Shown here in pieces: positions 43,061 to 50,909 of a stretch of 51,112 nucleotides of DNA (the stretch's first letter is position 1; every line of letters begins with the position of its first letter). The position numbers and the translations under genes are program-made. The stretch is from NCBI GenBank assembly GCA_030603685.1, contig JAUVXG010000011.1, positions 1 to 51,112 of the forward strand, read 5' to 3'. Source of the stretch: Pleomorphomonas sp. GTDB taxonomy: Bacteria; Pseudomonadota; Alphaproteobacteria; Rhizobiales; Pleomorphomonadaceae. The notes under the pieces were generated by a model. It was not told the origin of the DNA and made no database searches. It worked only from the letters and a program-made list of their open reading frames with translations.

Positions 43061-44176
43061 TCAGATTCCGATCGTCGCGAAGATCATGGCGAAAACGCCG
43101 TCGGTGACCACCACCATGAAGATGGCCTTCACCACCGCCGCCGTGGTGTGCTCGCCGAGCGACTCGGCCGAGCCTTTCACCTTCATGCCCTCGACGGCTG
43201 CGATCAGGCCGATGATCGCAGCCATGAACGGCGCCTTGGCAAGGCCGATCAGCACGTAGGTGATGGTCAACGCCGCCTTGAGGCGATCAAGGAACACGTC
43301 GGTCGGAATGCCGATGTAGAAAAGCCCGACCACCCAGGCGCCGGCCAGCGCCGCCAGGTCGGACACCAGCGTCAGGATCGGCAGGGCTATGACCAGCGCC
43401 AACAGGCGCGGCAGCACCAGCACCTCCACCGGCGACAGGCCCAGCACCTTCAGCGCGTCGACCTCCTCGCGCATCTTCATCGAGCCGATCTCGGCCGTAT
43501 AGGCCGCGCCGGAACGGCCGGCGATCATGATGGCGGTGAGAAGCACGCCGATTTCACGGCAGGTCAGCACGCCGACGAGATCGACGACCAGCAGGTCGGC
43601 GCCATAGGTGGAGAGGTAAAAGCCGCCCTGCTGGGCGATGATCATGCCGATCAGGAAGCTCATCAGCGCGATGATCGGGACCGCCTGGATGGAGGCGCGG
43701 CTGATGTTGTTGAACAGGGCCGCCCAGCGCATGCGCCGCCTGAGAAGCAGCACGTCGACGAAGGCGACCGACGCCTCCCCCAGGGTGGCCAGCAAAAGGA
43801 CGGCATCCTCGACGATGCCGGCCGCGCCGCGACCAACCTCCTCCAGCGTCCAGGTGACCGGATTGACGCGCGGCGGCGTCGGCAGTTGCTCGCGGCCGAG
43901 CGGATCGATCTCGGCGATCAGCGTCGCCGCCGGCTCGGAAAAGTCCTTGAGCTCGGACGAACCGCCGGCTTCCTCCTGCTGACGCATCAGCCCGATGAGC
44001 GCCCAGGCGCCAGCGGTGTCGAACCGCCCGAGTTCGCTGCCGTCGAATACGAGATGCCGGCCGGGCGCCACCTTGTCCGCGACGGAAGGCAACACCTTGC
44101 CGACGGTTTCCACCGTCCAGTCGCCGGCAATGCCGAGCACCGTCACATCGTCCCGCGCCCCATCTGCCGACCGCAC
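43061..44176 (-). CDS. mlaE: STAS-MlaE permease fusion
   Basis: A 371-residue fusion starting at GTG 44176, which AAGGAG precedes by 7 bases. The N-terminal about 90 residues form a STAS-like domain (VLGIAGDWTVETVGKVLPSV and FDGSELGRFDTAGAWALIGL), the function of separate MlaB in E. coli. The rest is the MlaE permease with RASIQAVPIIALMSFLIGMI, the CREIGVLLTAIMIAGRSGAA loop, EEVDALKVLGLSP and a final membrane helix. The transporter thus needs only E(B)-F-D plus lipoprotein. The reading frame continues to 44272 but without a suitable start. Confidence 0.93.
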   Translation of the reverse strand: MRSADGARDDVTVLGIAGDWTVETVGKVLPSVADKVAPGRHLVFDGSELGRFDTAGAWALIGLMRQQEEAGGSSELKDFSEPAATLIAEIDPLGREQLPTPPRVNPVTWTLEEVGRGAAGIVEDAVLLLATLGEASVAFVDVLLLRRRMRWAALFNNISRASIQAVPIIALMSFLIGMIIAQQGGFYLSTYGADLLVVDLVGVLTCREIGVLLTAIMIAGRSGAAYTAEIGSMKMREEVDALKVLGLSPVEVLVLPRLLALVIALPILTLVSDLAALAGAWVVGLFYIGIPTDVFLDRLKAALTITYVLIGLAKAPFMAAIIGLIAAVEGMKVKGSAESLGEHTTAAVVKAIFMVVVTDGVFAMIFATIGI

Positions 44177-44586
44177 GCCATCACTCCTTGAGCACTCTCG
44201 CCGCGCCAAAAGCGCCGCAGCCGAGCATCCCGCCGATCCTGTGACTCGGTAACGACGAATACAGGAACGCACGATACATCAGCGTCGGCCGCCGACGCCA
44301 GCCTCGAACGCGCTGTGCTTCGCTGTCGACGCGCGACCTCCGCCAGCTAGACCAAAGATAAGGGTTTCGACCTAGCGGCACCCCTTTAAGGATTCCCATT
44401 CGGCCTTGATATCTCTAGTCTGGGGCGTGATCGACCGCGGAGGTCGAGCGTCCGTGGACCAACTGATGGACAAAGTTGACTGAAACGGACAGTTGTTCGG
44501 TCCCCAAGATGGGACGCTTTTCCGGCGTCGTGCCGGCGGCATCCGTCGAAGCCGCCCGCCGCCGCGGAAATCAATGTGAGGTCGCC
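44177..44586. other. Divergent intergenic region between mlaE and the epimerase gene
   Basis: About 410 bases if the epimerase starts at TTG 44587. No gene of its own was found. The stretch 44330-44480 is less GC-rich and should hold promoters for both directions. Confidence 0.45.
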
Positions 44587-45567
44587 TTGCGTAAGCTCAG
44601 CATAGCCGTCGAGAGGTTTCCCATCGCCGGCACCTTCACCATTTCCCGCGGCTCCAAGACGGAGGCGGTCGTCGTGGAGGCCACCATCACCGAGGACGCC
44701 GTGTCGGGACGGGGCGAAGGCGTGCCCTACGCCCACTACGGCGAAACCGTCGAGAGCGTGATGGCGCAGATCGAGACCGTCCGCGACTTCATCGAGAAGG
44801 GTGGAGACCGCTTTGCCCTGCGCGCGGCCATGCCGCCCGGCGCCGCCCGCAACGCGCTGGACTGCGCGCTGATCGACCTCGAGGCCAAGGCGACCCAGCG
44901 CGGCGTCGCCCATCTGCTCGGCCTGCCGCCGCTCGAACCGGTCAATACGGCCTTCACCATCTCGCTCGACAGCGTCGACGCCATGGCGGAAGCTGCCAGA
45001 TCGGCCAGCGACCGGCCGACGCTGAAGGTGAAGCTCGGTGGCGACGGCGGCCGCGAACGCCTTGTCGCCATTCGCCGCGCCGCGCCGCGCAGCCGCATCA
45101 TCGTCGACGCCAACGAAGGTTGGACGCCGGAAATGTTCCCGGAAATGATGGAAGCCTGCATCGAGCTCGGCGTCGCCATGATCGAGCAGCCGCTGCCGGC
45201 CGGCGCCGACGACTATCTCGACGAGGCCAAGCGGCCGGTGCCCGTCTGCGCCGACGAAAGCGCCCATACCACCGCCGACATCAAGCGGCTCGTCGGCCGC
45301 TATGACGCCGTCAACGTCAAGCTCGACAAGACCGGCGGCCTCACCGAGGCGCTGGACATGATCGCCGCCGCCGAGGAGGAAGGGTTGATCGTCATGGTCG
45401 GCTGCATGGTGTCGAGCTCGCTGGCCATGGCGCCGGCCTTCGTCGCCGCCCAGCGCGCCCAGTATGCCGACATCGACGGCCCGCTCCTCCTGGCCCGCGA
45501 CCGGACCCCGGGCCTGATGTTCTCCGGCTCCATCGTCCATCCGCCCTACCCCGACCTCTGGGGCTGA
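44587..45567 (+). CDS. Dipeptide epimerase (L-Ala-D/L-Glu epimerase-like, enolase superfamily)
   Basis: A 326-residue enzyme expected to epimerise L-Ala-D-Glu from murein turnover. The enolase-superfamily sites are TLKVKLGG (Lys-x-Lys base), VDANEGW (metal Asp), the Glu in MIEQPLP, CADES (metal Asp) and VNVKLDKTGGL (second Lys base). The end is PGLMFSGSIVHPPYPDLWG. I choose the TTG at 44587 because GAGG is 5 bases before it and the product then starts RKLSIAVERFPIAG as in relatives; an ATG at 44509 is possible. The gene is convergent to the MFS gene with an 8-base gap. Confidence 0.88.
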   Translation: MRKLSIAVERFPIAGTFTISRGSKTEAVVVEATITEDAVSGRGEGVPYAHYGETVESVMAQIETVRDFIEKGGDRFALRAAMPPGAARNALDCALIDLEAKATQRGVAHLLGLPPLEPVNTAFTISLDSVDAMAEAARSASDRPTLKVKLGGDGGRERLVAIRRAAPRSRIIVDANEGWTPEMFPEMMEACIELGVAMIEQPLPAGADDYLDEAKRPVPVCADESAHTTADIKRLVGRYDAVNVKLDKTGGLTEALDMIAAAEEEGLIVMVGCMVSSSLAMAPAFVAAQRAQYADIDGPLLLARDRTPGLMFSGSIVHPPYPDLWG

Positions 45568-45575
45568 GGCCGAAG

Positions 45576-46775
45576 TCACCTGGCCGTGGCTTCTCCTGCG
45601 ACCACGCTGACGGTCGTCGTCGCGTCGTGCGCCGGCAGACGGCGGGCGCCGCCGCCGGCGGCCGTCAGGATGATCAGGCCGAGGATCGGGAAGATCGACA
45701 TCACCACGTAGATGTCCGAGCCGAGCGCCGGCACCAGCCGTCCGGCCAGTGCCGTGCCGAGCGCCATGGCAAGGCCGTTGAAGATGACGAAGGTGCCCTG
45801 CGCCGACGCCGCGCGCTCGGTCGGCACCACTTCGCGCAGGAAGCGCATCAGCCCGATGTGGGCGAGCGCGAAGGAACCCGCGTGCATCACCTGCAGCACC
45901 AGCGTCGGCAAGAGCGGCAGATCCAGCGAGAACAGCAGCCAGCGGAGGCAGCCGATCGCCGCGCCGCCGGCCATCAGCTTCAATGGCGAGACGACGCGGA
46001 ACATCCGTCCGGCCAAGGCGAACAGGATGATCTCGGCAATGACGCCGATCGCCCAGAAGATGCCGATGGTGAAGTCGGAAAAGCCGTTGGCACGCCACAG
46101 GATCGTGCCGAAGCTGTAGAGCGCGGCGTGTCCTGCCTGATTGACCGCGTGCCCGAGAAGCACGGCCAGGAAGGCCGGCTTGCGCAGCACGGTCAGCGCC
46201 GCCGCCGAGGACTGGGTGCTGGCCGGCGGAGGCGGTGGAATGGCCACCGTCGACAGCATGGCCACGGCAAAGCCGAACAGCACCAGGAGATACACCGCCG
46301 TCGACCCGGAGTGGTCCATGGCGTAGCCGCCGACCACGTTGCCCAGAATGAAGGACACCGAGCCCCAGAGCCGCATCTTGCCGTATTCGCCGAGGCCGTT
46401 GCGGTCCATGATCATGGCGAAGGCGTCGGCAAGCGGCCCGACGCAATACGACAGCACCAGGAGAACGGCGCCGACCGCCATGACCGCGATATCGCCATTG
46501 GCCATGCCGAACAAAAGGGCAAAGCCAAGCGTCAGGCCGATGACGCCGGCCATCACGTGGCGTCGGTCGCCCGCCCGGTCCGAAAGGCCGCTCACCACCG
46601 GCATGGTGAACATGCGCATCACCTGCGGCGTCGCCAAGACGAAGGCGATCTGTTCGCCGCTCAGCCCCTTGACCTGCAGCAAAACAGGAAAGAATGGGGT
46701 CATCACTCCATTGACGAAGAAGGCGATGGCGTAAAAAGCGCTCATCAAATAGGCGGGGGCAAATCGCCCGATCAT
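45576..46775 (-). CDS. MFS transporter (HcaT/PPP-like family)
   Basis: A 399-residue transporter with twelve hydrophobic segments. It starts MIGRFAPAYLMSAFYAIAFF with a MTPFFPVLLQVKGLSGEQIA motif, has the loop GLSDRAGDRRHVMAG between helices 2 and 3, and KMRLWGSVSFILGNVVGG in helix 5. This fits the family of HcaT-like (phenylpropionate or nucleoside) permeases. Substrate unknown. The pairing with the epimerase gene is convergent, so a joint role is not implied. Confidence 0.88.
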   Translation of the reverse strand: MIGRFAPAYLMSAFYAIAFFVNGVMTPFFPVLLQVKGLSGEQIAFVLATPQVMRMFTMPVVSGLSDRAGDRRHVMAGVIGLTLGFALLFGMANGDIAVMAVGAVLLVLSYCVGPLADAFAMIMDRNGLGEYGKMRLWGSVSFILGNVVGGYAMDHSGSTAVYLLVLFGFAVAMLSTVAIPPPPPASTQSSAAALTVLRKPAFLAVLLGHAVNQAGHAALYSFGTILWRANGFSDFTIGIFWAIGVIAEIILFALAGRMFRVVSPLKLMAGGAAIGCLRWLLFSLDLPLLPTLVLQVMHAGSFALAHIGLMRFLREVVPTERAASAQGTFVIFNGLAMALGTALAGRLVPALGSDIYVVMSIFPILGLIILTAAGGGARRLPAHDATTTVSVVAGEATAR

Positions 46776-46926
46776 TCTTGTCAACGGTGCAACTCGGCAT
46801 AAACTCGTTGTGAAGGATTCGCGGCGATGATGGCGGCTCGCCCGATTGAATCGCTTGCCTGTCTTCGGCCGGCGCTTTACCTGTAGCTTGGTCCGTTTAG
46901 TCTACAAAGGGGTCTGCGGCGAAAAT

Positions 46927-48300
46927 ATGGAAAATTCGCAAGCCCTCTCGCCCTTGCGCGAATCCGATTACGAGGCCATCGAAGCCGCCGTCATGGAGAC
47001 GGAAAAGGGCCGCTGGTTCCTCTTCGAATACGCACGGCGTCATCGGTCGGCCGATACCGATCTGGTGATGGGCGCCATAGGCCGCCTTGAGACCCTGCTG
47101 AAACGCGAGCGTCGCCCGGACGCCGACCGCATTCGTCTCGACATCGGCGAGATGAAGGACGCCATCGAGCGCACCAAGCTGGAGATCGCGCAGATCAAGA
47201 GCGACGGCCGTTCGCCGCTGAGCCGCTTCGACCGCGCCTCCAACGAGCTCGATGCCATCGTCGAGCAGACCGAGGGTGCCACTTCCGAGATCCTTGGCTC
47301 GGCCGAGAAGATTCAGGAGCTGGCCTGGACCATGCGCGAAGCCGGCGTCGACAACGCGCTTTGCGACGAGGTCGAAAACCTCACCACCAACATTTACATG
47401 GCCTGTTCGTTCCAGGATCTGACCGGCCAGCGCACGCAGAAGGTCGTGCAGGTCCTGCGCTATCTCGAAAACCGCATCAACGCGATGATCGAGATCTGGG
47501 GCATGGACGACGACGAGGTCCACAAGACCTCGATCGACCGCCGCGTCGAAGTCAACGCCCACGACAGCCGGCCCGATGCCCACCTCCTCAATGGCCCTGC
47601 ATTGGCCGGCGAAGGCATCGAACAGCACCTCGTTGACGATCTTCTGGTCGAGGACGCCGATGCCGATCGCGCGGCTCTCGACGCCGTCACCAGCCACGCC
47701 ATAGACGAGATGGACTTCGAGCGCATCGAGGCCATGGCAGGGCTCGGGCAGGCTCCTGCCCCGTCGATGGTCGGGGCCGACGGACAGATCGACTTCGACT
47801 CCATTCCCACCGACGCGCCCGAAGACGCCGCAGCGCTTGCCGACAGCATCGACTTCGACTCGATCGACACCGAGGAGAGCTTGCCGGAAGACGCGGCAGC
47901 CCTCGCCGACAGTATCGAGTTCGACGCCGTCGAAGCCGACGAAGACCCGGTCGAAGACGCTGCGACGCTTGCCGACAGCATAGAGTTCGACGCCATCGAG
48001 GCGAGCGAAGATCTGCCGGAAGATGCCGCGACCCTCGCCGACAGTATCGAGTTCGACGCCGTCGAGGCCGACGAAGATGCTACGACGCCCGCCGACAGCG
48101 TGGCGTTCGATGCCGCCGAGACAGACGAGCCGGAAGCCGAGGTTGAGCCGACCGACGAAGCGTTGGCCATCGCCTCGGATGCCGTCGATACGGCCATAGA
48201 GGCGCTGAAGGAAGTGTCGGACACCGTGCGTCAGGGCAAGGATTCCGACGATCCCTTCGCCAAGATGACCAAGGCCGAACGGCAGGCGCTGTTCTCCTGA
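46927..48300 (+). CDS. cheZ: CheZ-like chemotaxis phosphatase with repeat-rich acidic linker
   Basis: A 457-residue protein. Residues 1-190 are helical and hold the CheZ motif SFQDLTGQRTQKVVQVLRYL at 161-180. Asp164 and Gln168 match the CheY-P-binding Asp143 and catalytic Gln147 of E. coli CheZ. The linker (about 280-410) is strongly acidic and contains 22-residue tandem repeats. The end is DPFAKMTKAERQALFS, like the amphipathic CheY-binding tail of CheZ proteins. It should dephosphorylate CheY-P near the FliM switch. The ATG at 46927 has AAAGGGG 14 bases upstream, which is rather far. A longer frame to 46846 lacks a good start. Confidence 0.82.
   Translation: MENSQALSPLRESDYEAIEAAVMETEKGRWFLFEYARRHRSADTDLVMGAIGRLETLLKRERRPDADRIRLDIGEMKDAIERTKLEIAQIKSDGRSPLSRFDRASNELDAIVEQTEGATSEILGSAEKIQELAWTMREAGVDNALCDEVENLTTNIYMACSFQDLTGQRTQKVVQVLRYLENRINAMIEIWGMDDDEVHKTSIDRRVEVNAHDSRPDAHLLNGPALAGEGIEQHLVDDLLVEDADADRAALDAVTSHAIDEMDFERIEAMAGLGQAPAPSMVGADGQIDFDSIPTDAPEDAAALADSIDFDSIDTEESLPEDAAALADSIEFDAVEADEDPVEDAATLADSIEFDAIEASEDLPEDAATLADSIEFDAVEADEDATTPADSVAFDAAETDEPEAEVEPTDEALAIASDAVDTAIEALKEVSDTVRQGKDSDDPFAKMTKAERQALFS
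47818..48144 (+). repeat. 66-base tandem repeats within the cheZ-like gene
   Basis: Units start at 47818, 47884, 47950 and 48016, with a degenerate fifth from 48079. Each encodes 22 residues of the type PEDAAxLADSIEFDAVEADEDx. The fourth has 21 residues. Units 2-4 are very similar at DNA level, so copy number may vary between strains. The repeats place acidic residues and a regular SIEFDAxE helix in the linker. Confidence 0.85.
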
Positions 48301-48422
48301 GCCGGCTCAGCCCACCCTGCGCGCTTCCCCGGAGGCGCGAGACGTTCGTCTCGAGCCGCCCGTTGCCTTGGGCGCCCGGTTCTCGCTCCATCGACGCTAC
48401 CGGGCGTAACGACTTGTCAATC

Positions 48423-48450
48423 TTTCGGTCGCCTACTCTGGCGACCGGAA
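48423..48450. promoter_or_regulatory. Inverted repeat upstream of the YjfB-like gene
   Basis: CGGTCGCC pairs perfectly with GGCGACCG around TACTCT, extended by further pairs on both sides (one G-T). It lies 25 bases before the ATG at 48476 and is not followed by a T-run. So an operator or leader hairpin is more likely than a terminator. A second hairpin, CGAGACG-TT-CGTCTCG at 48338-48353, just after the cheZ-like gene, may mark its end. Confidence 0.5.
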
Positions 48451-48475
48451 CGACCAGCTGGCGCGAGGACCGAAT

Positions 48476-48664
48476 ATGGACATTGCGACGACCGCCTCGA
48501 CCATGCTGCAGGCCAGCGCCAAGAGCGATATCGGCATGGCTGTGATGAAGATGGCCCTCAAGTCCGACCAGTCCGCAGCCGACCTTCTGAGCAAGGCCGC
48601 GGAGTCGGCAGCGTCTGCCCCGCCGCCGGCCGGCATGGGCAAGAACGTCGATCTGACCGTCTGA
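48476..48664 (+). CDS. YjfB-like putative motility protein
   Basis: A 62-residue protein with two short helices (residues 4-30 and 33-46) and the ending MGKNVDLTV, which matches the small YjfB/putative motility protein family (ends GxxIDxxV). Sequence parts are STMLQASAKSDIGMAVMKMA and ALKSDQSAADLLSKAAESA. The function is unknown in the family; an export-related role is suspected because of small size and flagellar context. GAGGA is 7 bases before the ATG. It follows the cheZ-like gene, in keeping with a motility role. Confidence 0.8.
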   Translation: MDIATTASTMLQASAKSDIGMAVMKMALKSDQSAADLLSKAAESAASAPPPAGMGKNVDLTV

Positions 48665-48780
48665 ACGCCGCCTGGAGCCCAACCATGCAATCCGCTCCGA
48701 CAAGGGCGGGGCAAGGTTGATAATCCGGAATTTCTCGCAGAGAGCCAAACCTGCTGGCGAGCCAGCTTCGCCGGATTGGT

Positions 48781-49833
48781 CTACGCTGTCGCCGGTACGA
48801 AGGGCGCCTCATCCAGCGTTTCGCCGTTGGCAAGCCGGACATTGTCGAGAAACTGCATGGCCGCGCGCCGCCAACTGAAGGACAGCGCCAGCTCGCGCGC
48901 CGCTGCGGGGTCGATTTCGAGCGCGCCGAGGCAGGCGGCCCTCAGGTCTTCGTCGAGAATGCCGGCGTCGCTGTCGCCGAGTATGTCGAGAGGCCCCATC
49001 ACCGGATAGGCGGCAACCGGCAGGCCCGAGGCCAGAGCTTCGAGAAGCACGTTGCCGAAGGTGTCGGTCCGCGAGGGAAACACGAAGACATCGGCCGAGG
49101 CATAGGCGCGGGCGAGATCCTCGCCAATCCTGACGCCGGCGAAGTGGACGTTCGGGTAGCGACGTTCGAGGCTCGCCCGCTGCGGCCCGTCGCCCACCAC
49201 CACCTTGGAGCCCGGCAGATCGAGCGCCAGGAAGGCCTCGAGGTTCTTCTCGACGGCGACGCGTCCGACATTGATGAAGATCGGCCGCGGCAGATGATCG
49301 AACATCCCCGCCTCGTCCGGGCGGGGCCGGAACAGATCGGCGTCGATGCCCCGCCCCCAGCGCATCAGGTTGCGGAAACCGCGCGCCGACAGTTCGGCCG
49401 CCAGCGTGTCGGTGGCGACCATGCAGCCGGCGCCACCATTGTGGAAGCGACGCACCAGCGCGTAGAGCCAGGACTCGGGCACTGGCAGCCGTGCGGCGAC
49501 ATACTCGGGAAAGCGGGTGTGGTAGCTGGTTGTATAGGGCATGCCGTTACGACGGCACCACTTGCGCGCCTTGAGGCCAAGCGGCCCCTCGGTGGCGATG
49601 TGGACATAGGCCGGCTGGCCTCGCTCGATCTCGCGCGCCACGCGACGGTAGGTGGAGATGGCGACCCGGATCTCCGGGTAGCTCGGCAGCGGGATCGTCC
49701 GGAACAGGTCCGGCGTCACCATGGTGACTTCGGCCCCCATGGCGATCAGCTCGGCGTTGGTACGCTCGATCGAACGGACGACGCCGTTGACCTGCGGATG
49801 CCAGGCGTCGGTGACGACGGTGATGCGCGTCAT
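48781..49833 (-). CDS. GT4 glycosyltransferase, Agt-like
   Basis: A 350-residue GT-B glycosyltransferase. The N-terminal domain starts MTRITVVTDAWHPQVNGVVR. YTTSYHTRFPEYVAARL is in the middle. The C-terminal nucleotide-sugar domain has NVGRVAVEKNLEAFLALDLP, VVGDGP and VFVFPSRTDTFGNVLLEALA, with the family E-x7-E pattern. Its ATG overlaps the stop of the metallophosphoesterase gene. Pairs of this kind (PlcP-Agt) replace phospholipids by glycolipids under phosphate limitation in some alphaproteobacteria, with Agt adding glucose or glucuronate to diacylglycerol. The assignment to Agt is by pairing and is an inference. Confidence 0.82.
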   Translation of the reverse strand: MTRITVVTDAWHPQVNGVVRSIERTNAELIAMGAEVTMVTPDLFRTIPLPSYPEIRVAISTYRRVAREIERGQPAYVHIATEGPLGLKARKWCRRNGMPYTTSYHTRFPEYVAARLPVPESWLYALVRRFHNGGAGCMVATDTLAAELSARGFRNLMRWGRGIDADLFRPRPDEAGMFDHLPRPIFINVGRVAVEKNLEAFLALDLPGSKVVVGDGPQRASLERRYPNVHFAGVRIGEDLARAYASADVFVFPSRTDTFGNVLLEALASGLPVAAYPVMGPLDILGDSDAGILDEDLRAACLGALEIDPAAARELALSFSWRRAAMQFLDNVRLANGETLDEAPFVPATA

Positions 49834-50633
49834 TCCGCGGCCTCGGCGCGCGGCAGCATCAGCGGCTGCCGCCGTTCGTGCTCGAGACGGGTCCAGCGGA
49901 TGATTTCCAGGCTGCCGTCGTGGTTCTCGGCGATCGCCGTGCAACTCTCCACCCAATCGCCCGTGTTGACATAGGCGATGCCGTTCATGTCGCGCATGGT
50001 GGCGTGGTGAATGTGTCCGCAGATGACGCCGTCGGCGCCAACACGCCGCGCCTCGTAGGCGAGCGCATCCTCGAACGCACCGATGAAGTTGACGGCATTC
50101 TTTACCCGAAGCTTGGCCCAGGCCGACAGCGACCAGTAGGGCAGCCCGATGGAGCGTCTGGCCCTGTTGAGCCACGTGTTGATCCAGAGCGCCGTCTCGT
50201 AGGCCCAGTCCCCGAGATAGGCGAGCCAGCGGGCATGCCGCACCACCACGTCGAACTGATCGCCGTGGATGACCAGGAACCGGCGGCCGTCCGCCGCCTC
50301 GTGCAGGCAGCGATCCATCACCTCGACGCCGCCGAAATGGGTGCCGAGGTAGTCGCGCAGGAACTCGTCGTGGTTGCCGGGAATGTAGACGACGCGCGCG
50401 CCCTTGCGGGCCTTGCGCAACAACTTCTGGACCACGTCATTGTGGCTCTGCGTCCAGAACCAGGAGCGTCGCATCCGCCAGCCATCGACGATGTCGCCGA
50501 CGAGATAGATCGTCTCCGCCTCGTGGACCCGCATGAAGTCCAGCAGAAGATCCGCCTGGCAGTCGCGCGTGCCGAGATGAATGTCCGACAGGAACAGCGC
50601 TCTGAGGCTTCGGGTAGTATTGGCGTCGGTCAT
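49830..50633 (-). CDS. Calcineurin-like metallophosphoesterase (LpxH-like / PlcP-like)
   Basis: A 267-residue two-metal phosphoesterase. Metal motifs are LFLSDIHLGT (DxH), VGDIVDGW (GDxxD), PGNHDEF (GNHD), VIHGDQFD and GHIHHATM, ending with VNTGDWVESCTAI. Standard annotation would be UDP-2,3-diacylglucosamine diphosphatase. The tight coupling with an Agt-like glycosyltransferase and a possible Pho box suggest instead PlcP, the phospholipase C that frees diacylglycerol for lipid remodelling. The ATG at 50633 gives the family start; in-frame ATG 50657 and TTG 50684 remain possible. Confidence 0.83.
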   Translation of the reverse strand: MTDANTTRSLRALFLSDIHLGTRDCQADLLLDFMRVHEAETIYLVGDIVDGWRMRRSWFWTQSHNDVVQKLLRKARKGARVVYIPGNHDEFLRDYLGTHFGGVEVMDRCLHEAADGRRFLVIHGDQFDVVVRHARWLAYLGDWAYETALWINTWLNRARRSIGLPYWSLSAWAKLRVKNAVNFIGAFEDALAYEARRVGADGVICGHIHHATMRDMNGIAYVNTGDWVESCTAIAENHDGSLEIIRWTRLEHERRQPLMLPRAEAAE

Positions 50634-50641
50634 GGCAAACA

Positions 50642-50660
50642 AAGATGCGTGTCGCATCTT
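50642..50660 (-). promoter_or_regulatory. Perfect hairpin in the leader of the metallophosphoesterase gene
   Basis: AAGATGCG and CGCATCTT form an 8-base-pair stem with a 3-base TGT loop, 8 bases before the ATG at 50633. It would lie where a ribosome binding site is expected and covers the alternative ATG at 50657. Confidence 0.45.
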
Positions 50661-50720
50661 CTCCGAGACGGGAATCAACGGCAACTCGCCCTTCCCGTTT
50701 CCTCCTTTTGTCCCGACAGC

Positions 50721-50738
50721 TTCTCAGTTTTATGACAA
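50721..50738 (-). promoter_or_regulatory. Possible Pho box
   Basis: On the minus strand TTGTCATAAAACTGAGAA matches the PhoB box CTGTCATAAA-CTGTCAT type at 14 of 18 bases, with a good first half and a weak second half. It lies about 90 bases before the metallophosphoesterase start, fitting phosphate control of a PlcP-Agt operon. Confidence 0.45.
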
Positions 50739-50783
50739 GGCGGCCAATTATGTCACATCGAACCGCTCGACGCCCCACAAATG

Positions 50784-50810
50784 CAAAACGGCCCGGTCAA
50801 AACCGGGCCG
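50784..50810 (-). terminator. Intrinsic terminator after pgl
   Basis: CGGCCCGGT pairs with ACCGGGCCG around a 4-base loop (9 base pairs). On the minus strand TTTTGC follows, so it ends transcripts coming from the 6-phosphogluconolactonase gene. Confidence 0.88.
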
Positions 50811-50909
50811 CCAAAAGTTAGGGTCGCAGAAAGTTTGGCTCGAAACTCGCTGAGGCTCGGCAGAACTCGAAGCTAGATGCCCGGCTCAGTAGAGTTTCGG
50901 GCCGGACTT

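Noticed and set aside
44386-46800. 804-codon minus-strand frame across epimerase and MFS genes
   Set aside because: Shadow frame; the MFS protein in the neighbouring frame has clear membrane segments.
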